Assembly: GCF_900184795.1 (NCBI RefSeq)
Contig: NZ_FXXN01000026.1
Coordinates: forward strand, 1-64,000
Reading direction: 5' to 3'
Length of the DNA: 64,000 nt
Source of the DNA: Magnetospirillum sp. 15-1
Lineage (GTDB): Bacteria; Pseudomonadota; Alphaproteobacteria; Rhodospirillales; Magnetospirillaceae
The translations under genes and the position numbers were made by a program. Below, one piece after another: positions 38,524-47,612 of this stretch. Every line of letters begins with the position of its first letter. Positions within the stretch are counted from its first letter, which is position 1. A model generated the notes under the pieces. It ran no database searches. It worked only from the letters and a program-made list of their open reading frames with translations, and was not told where the DNA came from.

Positions 38524-39579
38524 ATGCGCTCCGAAGACCTCGCCCCGATCCTGCTCGCCTGGTACGACCGCGACCGCCGCGTCCTGCCGTGGCGCTTCGC
38601 TCCCGGCGCGGCGGCCGATCCCTATCACGTCTGGCTGTCCGAGGTGATGCTGCAGCAGACCACGGTGGCGGCGGTGATTCCCTATTTCCTGGCCTTCACC
38701 AGCCGCTGGCCCCGGGTCGAGGATCTGGCCGCCGCGCCGGTGGACGACGTGATGGCCGCCTGGGCCGGGTTGGGCTATTACGCCAGGGCGCGCAATCTGC
38801 ACGCCTGCGCCAAGGTGGTGGCCGAGTGGCGGGGCGGGCGCTTTCCCGACGACGAGGCCGGCTTGCGGCAATTACCGGGAATCGGCGAGTACACCGCCGC
38901 CGCCATAGCCGCCATCGCCTTCGGCCGCCGGGCGGTGGTGGTGGACGGCAATGTGGAGCGGGTGATGGCCCGGCTGTTCGCCGTCTCCGAGCCGCTGCCC
39001 GCCGCCAAGCCGCGTCTCAAGGAACTGGCGGCGACCCTCACTCCGGACAGCCGGGCCGGCGATTACGCCCAGGCGGTGATGGATTTGGGCGCCACCATCT
39101 GTTCGCCCAAGAGCCCGGCCTGCGGCCTGTGTCCCTGGCGGCCCGCCTGCCGTGCCCAGGCAGGGGGCATCGCCGAGACCCTGCCGGCCAAGGTGGCGAA
39201 GGCCGAGCGCCCGACCCGGCGGGGCATGGCCTTCTGGCTGACCGCCCCCGATGGTTCGGTGCTGCTGCGCCGCCGCCCGCCCAAGGGCCTGCTGGGCGGC
39301 ATGATGGAAATTCCCTCCACCGAATGGCGCGAGGCGGGGTGGAGTCTGGACGAAGCCGCGCCTTCGTCGCCGCTGGTGCCCAAATCCTGGCGGCTGCTGC
39401 CCGGCGTGGTGCCCCACACCTTCACCCATTTCCACCTGGAACTGGTGGTGGCGGCCGGACGCACCTCTGCCCAGGCGGCGGTCCGTGGTGTATGGTGTCC
39501 GCTGGACCGGCTGGAGGAACAGGCGCTGCCTACCCTGATGCGCAAGGTGGTGCGGCATGCCCTGGCCAAGGCTTATTGA
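38524..39579 (+). CDS. mutY: Adenine DNA glycosylase
   Basis: MutY removes adenine mispaired with 8-oxoguanine. The 351-residue protein has the catalytic Glu in SEVMLQQTTV, the helix-hairpin-helix LPGIGEYTAAAI, and the catalytic Asp in VVVDGNVERVMAR. A four-Cys iron-sulfur loop (C-X6-C-X2-C-X5-C in CSPKSPACGLCPWRPAC) follows, then the C-terminal NUDIX-like domain that reads 8-oxoG (FTHFHLEL). The secreted-protein gene follows closely. Confidence 0.96.
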   Translation: MRSEDLAPILLAWYDRDRRVLPWRFAPGAAADPYHVWLSEVMLQQTTVAAVIPYFLAFTSRWPRVEDLAAAPVDDVMAAWAGLGYYARARNLHACAKVVAEWRGGRFPDDEAGLRQLPGIGEYTAAAIAAIAFGRRAVVVDGNVERVMARLFAVSEPLPAAKPRLKELAATLTPDSRAGDYAQAVMDLGATICSPKSPACGLCPWRPACRAQAGGIAETLPAKVAKAERPTRRGMAFWLTAPDGSVLLRRRPPKGLLGGMMEIPSTEWREAGWSLDEAAPSSPLVPKSWRLLPGVVPHTFTHFHLELVVAAGRTSAQAAVRGVWCPLDRLEEQALPTLMRKVVRHALAKAY

Positions 39580-39592
39580 ACCGGATGGAGAA

Positions 39593-40222
39593 ATGATGCG
39601 CCCGTTCGTCCTGCTTGCCGCCCTGTCGCTGGCCGTGGCCGCCCTTCCCGCATCCGCCCAGATGCGCCAGCAGGGCCGCCCGGCCCAGGAGCCCCAGGCC
39701 TCCAAAAGCAGTGAACTGACCGAACGGCTGCTGCTGAAGCCGCCGGCCGGCTGGCAGGAAGCGGGCACCGCCCGTGGACAGAATGCGCTGACCACCCAAT
39801 TGTTCCCGCCCGGCCAGAATGCCGAGAGATGGAACGAGATGCTGTCCATCCAGGTGATGGGCGATGCCCGCGCCGACGCGCGCGAGCACATCCAGCGGAT
39901 CGTCGAGGCCAGCCGCACCAGCTGCGAGGCCTCCGGTCCCAGTCCGGTAACGGAAGGGATGTCCAACGGCTATCCCGTCTCGACCCTGACGGTGACCTGC
40001 ACCAAGGGCCGCCAGAGCGGCCTGGGCGGGCTGGTGGCGGTCAAGGCCATCCGAGGTGTCCAGGCGCTTTACGTGGTCCAGCGCATCTGGCGCGGCGAGC
40101 CCTTCGAGCGCAATTCCGCCGCGCCGGTTTCGCCCGAGATGCTGAAGGAATGGTCCGATTTCCTGCGTGGCGTGGCGGTCTGCGACGAGGCCGATCCGCA
40201 GCGTCATCCCTGCCCGAAGTAA
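39593..40222 (+). CDS. Secreted protein of unknown function
   Basis: The 209-residue product has a clear signal peptide (LLAALSLAVAALPASAQ) and a globular domain with two separated pairs of Cys (SCEASG, VTCTKG, VCDEAD, HPCPK). The domain reads PPAGWQEAGTARGQNALTTQLFPPGQNAERWNEMLSIQV, a strand-rich pattern. I do not recognise a named family. ATGs at 39593 and 39596 are both usable. It follows mutY by 13 bases and may share its message. Confidence 0.7.
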   Translation: MMRPFVLLAALSLAVAALPASAQMRQQGRPAQEPQASKSSELTERLLLKPPAGWQEAGTARGQNALTTQLFPPGQNAERWNEMLSIQVMGDARADAREHIQRIVEASRTSCEASGPSPVTEGMSNGYPVSTLTVTCTKGRQSGLGGLVAVKAIRGVQALYVVQRIWRGEPFERNSAAPVSPEMLKEWSDFLRGVAVCDEADPQRHPCPK

Positions 40223-40241
40223 GGCCCGGAACGCCGCCGGC

Positions 40242-41722
<1,481 letters not shown>

Positions 41723-41751
41723 ATTGCCATAGGTAGTGGGTTATCCACAGG

Positions 41752-42357
41752 TTAGAACAGCACATGTTGGGCCACGGGGGCGAAGGAGCGGCGGTGATGG
41801 GGGGTGGGACCCAGGCGTTTCAGGGCCGCCAGATGCTCTGCGGTGCCGTAACCGGCGTTCCTTTCCCAGCCGAATTCCGGGTGGGAACGGGCCAGTTCCG
41901 CCATCAGCGCGTCGCGCCTGACCTTGGCCACCACCGAGGCGGCGGCGATGGACAGCGAGATGCCGTCGCCGCCCACCACGCAACGTACCGGGCAGGGCAG
42001 TTTCGGCGGGCGGTTGCCGTCCACCAAGGCGTGGGCGCATTCCCGCCCCAGGGCGTCGTAGGCGCGGCGCATGGCCAGGAAGGTGGCCTGCAGGATGTTG
42101 AGGCGGTCGATCTCCTCCACCGAGGCCTCGCCGAAGCCGATGATTGCCGTGGCGGGCACCAGTTCGGCCAGTTCTTCCCGCAGGCGCTTGGACAGCTTCT
42201 TGGAATCGTCCAGCTTGTCCAGCAACGCCCGGGGCAGGCGGGCGGGATCGAGGATCACTGCGGCGGTCACCACCGGCCCGGCCAGGGGGCCACGGCCCAC
42301 CTCGTCGATGCCGCAGACCATGCCGCCGATCTCGGATTCCAGGGTCAGATCCGGCAT
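41752..42357 (-). CDS. rnhB: Ribonuclease HII
   Basis: RNase HII cuts RNA in DNA-RNA hybrids and removes misinserted ribonucleotides. The 201-residue protein has the catalytic DE in [29 protein letters not shown], and the acidic and basic residues in [25 protein letters not shown] lies seven bases before the ATG at 42357. The rnhB-ccrM order is conserved in alphaproteobacteria. The gap to ccrM contains the GANTC cluster. Confidence 0.95.
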   Translation of the reverse strand: MPDLTLESEIGGMVCGIDEVGRGPLAGPVVTAAVILDPARLPRALLDKLDDSKKLSKRLREELAELVPATAIIGFGEASVEEIDRLNILQATFLAMRRAYDALGRECAHALVDGNRPPKLPCPVRCVVGGDGISLSIAAASVVAKVRRDALMAELARSHPEFGWERNAGYGTAEHLAALKRLGPTPHHRRSFAPVAQHVLF

Positions 42358-42436
42358 GGGCGTCTCCTGTCGTGGTCGGGACGCGCACCATGGCACGGCG
42401 CCGCTCGCCGGGAAACGGTGTCATGCGCGACGGGCG

Positions 42437-43339
42437 TCATAAACCCCCGGCGATCCGTTCGCGCAGGCGGGGAACCGCCCAGTCGAGGAAGGCACGGACG
42501 CGGGGCGGGAGCAGGCGCGTGCCGGGATACAGCAGGCTGACCGGCACGGGCGGGCATTCGAACCCGGCCAGGACGCGCTCCAGGCGGCCCTCGGTCAGCG
42601 CGTCGCCCACCTGATAACCGAGGAACATGCCGCATCCGAGACCCTGGACGCAGGCGGCGATGGCGGCATCCACCTGATTGGTCGCCACGACGCCGTCGAT
42701 GGCGACGCGGACCGTCTTGCCGGCGTCGGAGAACTCCCACTCCGCCGATGGCGGCAGGCCATGGAACCGGATACAGCGGTGCCCCGCCAGATCCGCCGGG
42801 CGATGCGGGCGGCCGGCATGGGCGAGATAGTCCGGGCTGGCGCAGACGACCCGCCGGGTGCGGCCGAGGGTGGCCGCCACCAGGGAGGAATCCGCCAGAG
42901 GCCCGATGCGGATCGCCGCGTCCATTCCTTCCTCCAGGAGGTCGACCACCCGGTCCAGCAGCAGCAACTCGATGCGCATGGAGGGATGGCTGGCCAGGAA
43001 GGCGGCAACCACCGGGGCGACATGCAGCCGTCCGAACATCACCGGCGCGGTGAGTCGTAGCGTTCCCGTCGGTTCGCGCTGCCGCGCCGACAGGGCCGCC
43101 TCCGCTTCCTCCAGTTCCGCCAGGATGTGCCGGCAGCGGATGAAATAGTCGCGTCCCTCGTCGGTGAGCGCCATGCGCCGGGTGGTGCGGTTGAGCAGGC
43201 GGATGCCCAACTGGGCTTCCAGTTTCGACAAGCTCCGCACCACCGAGGTCAGCGACGTGCCGGCATGCTCGGCCGCCGCCGTCAGGCTGCCGGTCTCGAC
43301 GATGTCGACGAAGGTGCTCATGGCGCGAAACTTATCCAT
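42437..43339 (-). CDS. LysR-family transcriptional regulator
   Basis: The 300-residue protein has the LysR helix-turn-helix (MSTFVDIVETGSLTAAAEHAGTSLTSVVRSLSKLEAQLGIRLLNRTTRR) and a two-lobed effector domain. It falls in the AaeR/DsdC-like group with the TLRLTAP hinge. It is divergent from the FMN-binding protein gene at 43445, with 105 AT-rich bases between. By the usual LysR rule it probably controls that gene and perhaps the following GST. The effector is unknown. Confidence 0.9.
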   Translation of the reverse strand: MDKFRAMSTFVDIVETGSLTAAAEHAGTSLTSVVRSLSKLEAQLGIRLLNRTTRRMALTDEGRDYFIRCRHILAELEEAEAALSARQREPTGTLRLTAPVMFGRLHVAPVVAAFLASHPSMRIELLLLDRVVDLLEEGMDAAIRIGPLADSSLVAATLGRTRRVVCASPDYLAHAGRPHRPADLAGHRCIRFHGLPPSAEWEFSDAGKTVRVAIDGVVATNQVDAAIAACVQGLGCGMFLGYQVGDALTEGRLERVLAGFECPPVPVSLLYPGTRLLPPRVRAFLDWAVPRLRERIAGGL

Positions 43340-43444
43340 GGGGAGAGGATTGCGCCTCCATACGCAGTAGTAAATTGCACTTAGGTCTATTTATTGCCAT
43401 CAGCGGAGGAATGATCATGGGCGGACAAGTCAGGCGCGAGGTGG

Positions 43445-43966
43445 ATGATGATCGGTGACGGCGATGTTCTGCATGACGGAGAGGTGGAGGCCCAGCGACG
43501 GTTCGGCGCCGAGGCCGCCGGACGGGCCATGAGCCGGATCATCCGGGACCGCCTGTCGCCGGCCCAGGCGGCGTTCATCGAGGCCCAGCCGTTCTTCTTC
43601 ATCGCCACCGCCAACCATCGCGGCGAGTGCGATTGCAGCTTTCGCGGCCGCCAGCACCGGCCGCCGGGAGAGCCCGACCCCGCCCTCATCGTCCTGGACG
43701 AAAGAACCCTGGTGTTTCCCGATTATGCCGGGAACAACCTCTTCAACTCCCTCGGCAACATCCTGACCAACCCGAGCATCGGGATGCTGTTCGTGGATTT
43801 CCGGACGGGGGCACGGGCCAGGGTCAACGGTCACGCCGAAATCATCGAGGATCGCGCGGCGTTCCGGCACGTCTGGCCGGATGCCGAAAGCTATGTGCGG
43901 GTCGTCGTCGAGCAGGCCTTTCCCAATTGCCGCCAGCGGGTGCCGCTGATGGCGATGGTATCCTGA
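43445..43966 (+). CDS. Pyridoxamine-phosphate-oxidase-like FMN-binding protein
   Basis: The 173-residue split-barrel protein reads AFIEAQPFFFIATANHRGECDCSFRG, then LVFPDYAGNNLFNSLGNILTNPSIGMLFVDFRTG, the FMN-site pattern of general stress and PPOX-like proteins. It lacks the PLP-specific residues of true PdxH. It probably reduces or binds a flavin-dependent substrate. ATGs at 43445 and 43448 are both possible. It is divergent from a LysR regulator, and a GST gene follows after 119 bases. Confidence 0.82.
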   Translation: MMIGDGDVLHDGEVEAQRRFGAEAAGRAMSRIIRDRLSPAQAAFIEAQPFFFIATANHRGECDCSFRGRQHRPPGEPDPALIVLDERTLVFPDYAGNNLFNSLGNILTNPSIGMLFVDFRTGARARVNGHAEIIEDRAAFRHVWPDAESYVRVVVEQAFPNCRQRVPLMAMVS

Positions 43967-44085
43967 GGGCGGGCCATTGCACCGGCTGGCGCAGGAGTCA
44001 CTTGCCATCAGGTCTCTTTTTCCGGCGGTGCAGGCCCGCCACCATGTCCCGGCAACCTGAACCCACCAACGGAAGGATCGAACCC

Positions 44086-44679
44086 ATGAAACTGTATGAC
44101 CTGGAATTGTCGGGGAATTGCTACAAGGTCAGGCTGTTCGCGGCCCTGGCCCGGATTCCCCTCGACGTCGTGCCGGTGGATTTCCTGGGGGGAGAGCACA
44201 AGCGTCCTCCGCTGAGCGATCTCAATCCCTGGGGGGAAATCCCCGTCCTGGTGGACGGCGACGTGGTGCTGCGCGATTCGCACGCCATCCTGGTCTATCT
44301 CGCCTCCCGTCACGGCGGCGCGGCCTGGCTGCCCGGCGATCCCGCCGGCCTCGCCGAGGTGGTGCAGTGGCTGTCCACCGCCGCCAACGAGGTCCAGAAC
44401 GGCCCGTGCGCGGCGCGGCTGGTGGACAAATTCGGCTACGGCCTCGACAAGGCCGAGACCATCAGGCGGTCCTTGCGCATCCTGCCGTTGATCGACGCCC
44501 ATCTCGCCGCCAGCGCATGGCTGGCCGCCGGTCGGCCCACCATCGCCGATTGCGCGGTGTTTCCCTACGTGGCGCTGGCCCCGGAGGGCGGCGTTTCCCT
44601 CGAGCCTTACGGCAACATCCGCAGCTGGATCGCCCGCGTCAAGGCGCTGCCCAATTTTCTGCCCATGCCGGGCGTCTGA
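44086..44679 (+). CDS. Glutathione S-transferase family protein
   Basis: The 197-residue protein has the N-terminal thioredoxin-like domain (MKLYDLELSGNCYKVRLFAALARIPLDVVPVD, cis-Pro in GEIPVLVDGD, then LRDSHAILVYLA for the glutathione carboxylate) and an all-helical C-terminal domain. The substrate is unknown. GGAAGG precedes the ATG. It ends five bases before the convergent antiporter gene. With the FMN-binding protein it may form a small detoxification unit under the LysR regulator. Confidence 0.9.
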   Translation: MKLYDLELSGNCYKVRLFAALARIPLDVVPVDFLGGEHKRPPLSDLNPWGEIPVLVDGDVVLRDSHAILVYLASRHGGAAWLPGDPAGLAEVVQWLSTAANEVQNGPCAARLVDKFGYGLDKAETIRRSLRILPLIDAHLAASAWLAAGRPTIADCAVFPYVALAPEGGVSLEPYGNIRSWIARVKALPNFLPMPGV

Positions 44680-44683
44680 AGTC

Positions 44684-45988
44684 TCAGAGGCCGGCGCCGG
44701 GGCCGGCGTTGAGGTCGTCCCTCCAGCTTCCCCGGCGGGCCAGCATCTTGGCCCGTCGGGCGGTGCGGGCCACGGCGCGGGCCTCGTCGCCATAGAGCCG
44801 CGAGACCAGATCGCGGAACGAGTGGACGTGCACCGCCGCCACCCGGTGCATGCGGCGCATGGTGAACAGCCAGAACGGCGACAGCACCAGGGACAGCACG
44901 GTGACGGCCACCACCAGCTTGGTCTCCTGGGCGCTGATCAGCTTGACCGCCTTGCCGGTCTCGGCCAGCAGGAACGAGAACTCGCCGATCTGGGCCAGGG
45001 CGACGCCGGCCAGGAAGGCGCTGGGCCAGTCCTGGCGCGCCAGACGCAATGCCGTGACGTTGAGCGCGGTCTTGAACAGGGTGACCATGGCCAGCAGGGT
45101 CAGCACGGTGCCCAGATTCTTCCAGATGAACTTGAAATCGAGCAGCAGCCCGATGGACAGGAAGAACACCATCAGCAGCACGCTGCCGATGGGCTGGGCG
45201 CGCTTCAGCAGCACGTCGCGCTGGGCGGAATTGCCCAGCACCACGCCGCCCAGGAAGGCACCGTAGGCCGGCGACAGGTCCAGCACGCCCGAGACCGCCG
45301 CGGTGCCGAAGCACCAGGCCAGGGCCGACAGGGTGGCGAGATCGGAATCCTTGGTCAGCCGCGCGGTCAGCGGCAGATCGACGCGGCGCTTGGACATCCA
45401 CCAGAACAGCAGGGCCAGGAACAGCATGGACAGGACCACGCGGGCCATGTCGGCGGGCAGCAGCGCCTTGGTCTCGAAGGATTCCAGCACCAGCATCATG
45501 GGCACCACCGCCATGTCCTGGGCGATCAGGATGCCGAGAGTGGTGCGTCCCACCGGGGTGTCCAGCTCGTTGGAGCTTTCCAGCACCTTGATCACCACGG
45601 CGGTGGACGAGATGGCCACGGCGCAGCCCAGCACCATGGACAGGCCCAGGCTCCAGCCCAGCACGTGGCGCAGCAGCAAGGCGGTACCCACGCTGCCGGC
45701 GATCTGCAGAAGGGTGGTGAACACCGCCGTCTTCCACACCCCGAGGAAGCGCGAGATGTCCAGCTTCATGCCGATGACGAACAGCAGCATCAGCACGCCG
45801 AACTCGGCGAGCGTCGCCACGGCGTCGCGGTTGCTGACCAGCCCGAAGCCGCTGGGACCCAGCACCACGCCGGCCAGGATGTAGCCGACGATGGCCGGTT
45901 GCTTCAGGCGCGTCATCAGCCCGCCGCACAGCACGGCGGCCAGGGCGACGATGGCGGCGTAGGTCAGTTCCGGATGATGCAGGTCCAT
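44684..45988 (-). CDS. KefB-type cation:proton antiporter (CPA2)
   Basis: The 434-residue protein has 12 or 13 membrane helices of the Na+/H+ exchanger fold: QPAIVGYILAGVVLGPSGFGL, then LLMLLFVIGMKLD, then SSTAVVIKVLESSNELDTPVGR and LIAQDMAVVPMML. It is truncated after the membrane part. There is no TrkA-N/RCK domain, so it is not gated like KefB or KefC, and the C-terminus ends in a short basic helix (RRAKMLARRGSW). It may exchange K+ or Na+ for protons. Confidence 0.88.
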   Translation of the reverse strand: MDLHHPELTYAAIVALAAVLCGGLMTRLKQPAIVGYILAGVVLGPSGFGLVSNRDAVATLAEFGVLMLLFVIGMKLDISRFLGVWKTAVFTTLLQIAGSVGTALLLRHVLGWSLGLSMVLGCAVAISSTAVVIKVLESSNELDTPVGRTTLGILIAQDMAVVPMMLVLESFETKALLPADMARVVLSMLFLALLFWWMSKRRVDLPLTARLTKDSDLATLSALAWCFGTAAVSGVLDLSPAYGAFLGGVVLGNSAQRDVLLKRAQPIGSVLLMVFFLSIGLLLDFKFIWKNLGTVLTLLAMVTLFKTALNVTALRLARQDWPSAFLAGVALAQIGEFSFLLAETGKAVKLISAQETKLVVAVTVLSLVLSPFWLFTMRRMHRVAAVHVHSFRDLVSRLYGDEARAVARTARRAKMLARRGSWRDDLNAGPGAGL

Positions 45989-46057
45989 GAGGCCGGTCTT
46001 AGCATGTTCACCCGCCCGGGTCTAAAGGCAGCTTGTGGCAAGAGTGAGGCGAAGAAT

Positions 46058-46124
46058 AAGATCATTATCTTGATCTTGATTATCGGTAGCGATACTCTTA
46101 GATTAAGATCGCAATCATGATCTT
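46058..46124 (+). promoter_or_regulatory. Duplicated dyad operator before the AAA ATPase gene
   Basis: AAGATC-N8-GATCTT occurs at 46058-46077 and again at 46105-46124, with identical arms and spacing and unlike spacers. The repeats are 47 bases apart in an AT-rich island. The second ends 12 bases before the ATG at 46137. Confidence 0.7.
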
Positions 46125-46136
46125 GTGAGGCGAGTG

Positions 46137-47561
46137 ATGCTGCGAGTGCCGGAAGCCGAGATTCTACGTCGCCTGACGTTTGAGAATCCGTGGTGGAGCG
46201 ATCTGGGCATTCTCGATCAACTGCTGGAGAAGATGCGGCAGCGGTCGTACCTCGAGCCGTTCTTCGAACTGATGACCAACCGGGGCGTGCGCCGGGCCGT
46301 GGTCCTGATGGGGCCACGCCGGGTGGGTAAGACGGTAATGCTGCGGCAATGTATCCGGCGGCTGATCCATGAAAAGGATGTGGCGCCGGAGCGTATTCTG
46401 TTCGTCTCGCTGGAGAACCCCATCTACCGGGGTATCTACCTCAGCCGGATTCTCGAGTCCTTCATGGAAGACCGGGGCTATGACCGGTTTGCCGACTTCT
46501 ACGTGGTGTTCGACGAAATCCAGTACGTGGAGGAGTGGGAGGCCTATCTCAAGGTGATGGTCGATGACTACCCCAATATCCGCTTCGTGGTGTCGGGCTC
46601 TGCCGCTGCCGCGTTGCGGATGAAGAGCCGAGAATCGGGGGCGGGGCGTTTCACCGATTTTCTGTTGCCGCCCCTGCTATTCGCCGAGTTCCTGGACTTC
46701 ATCGGAGCTGACGCCAATGCCGAGATCAATCTCCTCAACCGGCATTTTATCGACTATCTCAATTTTGGCGGTTTTCCCGAAGCCATTCTCGACCCGGATA
46801 TTCGTGCCGACCTGCCACGCTTCATTGCTTCGGACATTCTTGAAAAGGCACTGCAGCGCGATCTGCCCAGTCTGTACGGTATCGACAATCCTAACGAACT
46901 GTCCCGTTTCTTTGCTGCCCTGGTCTACAACACCGGCCAGGAACTGAGCATTGGGGAGCTTTCCAAGGAAACCAATATCCCCAAGAACACACTGTACAAA
47001 TTTTTTACCTTTCTGGAGGCGGCCTTCCTGATCCATCGGCTTTACCGGGTGGACGAATTCGGCCGGCGACCCAAGCGGGATACGGGATTCAAAGCCTATA
47101 TCACCAATCCTTGCCTGCGCACAGCCATGTACGGGCCAGTGGGGCCGGACGATGAGATCATGGGGGCCATGGCCGAGACGGCCCTGGTGGCGCAGGTGGT
47201 TCACTCCTCCGTGATAGATAAATTCTTTTTTGCGAAATGGGATAAAAGGGAGGTTGATCTCGTTGCCGTTCATGGAAGCGGCGATGTATTTCTGGCGGCT
47301 GAGGTGAAATGGAGTGACAGAATTGAGCGTGACCATTCTGGGGCTCGGCATCTTATATCTTTTGCCAAAAAGCACTCAATTGCTAGGGTTATGATGACAT
47401 CGCGGTCGCTGACAGGCGCTTTTGAAACGTCTAGCGTTAAGGTGATATATGTTCCTGTTGCTAAACACTGTTTGATTGCTGGGACAGTATACGCTCTCTC
47501 AGAACTTGCTGAGGGCCGCCATCCCCGTCGCCTTCTGCCGGATGGACTCGACCAGGAATAG
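46137..47561 (+). CDS. AAA-type ATPase with DUF4143 domain
   Basis: The 474-residue protein has an N-terminal AAA_14 ATPase: Walker A is LMGPRRVGKTVML, Walker B is FYVVFDEIQYVEEWE, and sensor SGSAAAALRMKS. A linker and winged helix follow (LSIGELSKETNIPKNTLYKFF), then a C-terminal DUF4143 nuclease-like fold with DLVAVHGSG and AEVKWSD. Such ATPases are widespread and mobile, with unknown function. The last 400 bases are clearly richer in A and T than neighbouring genes, suggesting acquisition. GTG at 46125 is a weaker start. A duplicated dyad lies upstream. Confidence 0.85.
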   Translation: MLRVPEAEILRRLTFENPWWSDLGILDQLLEKMRQRSYLEPFFELMTNRGVRRAVVLMGPRRVGKTVMLRQCIRRLIHEKDVAPERILFVSLENPIYRGIYLSRILESFMEDRGYDRFADFYVVFDEIQYVEEWEAYLKVMVDDYPNIRFVVSGSAAAALRMKSRESGAGRFTDFLLPPLLFAEFLDFIGADANAEINLLNRHFIDYLNFGGFPEAILDPDIRADLPRFIASDILEKALQRDLPSLYGIDNPNELSRFFAALVYNTGQELSIGELSKETNIPKNTLYKFFTFLEAAFLIHRLYRVDEFGRRPKRDTGFKAYITNPCLRTAMYGPVGPDDEIMGAMAETALVAQVVHSSVIDKFFFAKWDKREVDLVAVHGSGDVFLAAEVKWSDRIERDHSGARHLISFAKKHSIARVMMTSRSLTGAFETSSVKVIYVPVAKHCLIAGTVYALSELAEGRHPRRLLPDGLDQE

Positions 47562-47612
47562 GGATGCGTGAAGGGACGAATCCCTTCGCCTATTCACCTC
47601 CAACTCGTCCTC

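Noticed and set aside
46067..46076. TATCTTGATC shared with 62041-62050 as a common regulatory site
   Set aside because: A single shared 10-mer is expected by chance at this scale, and the flanking bases differ.
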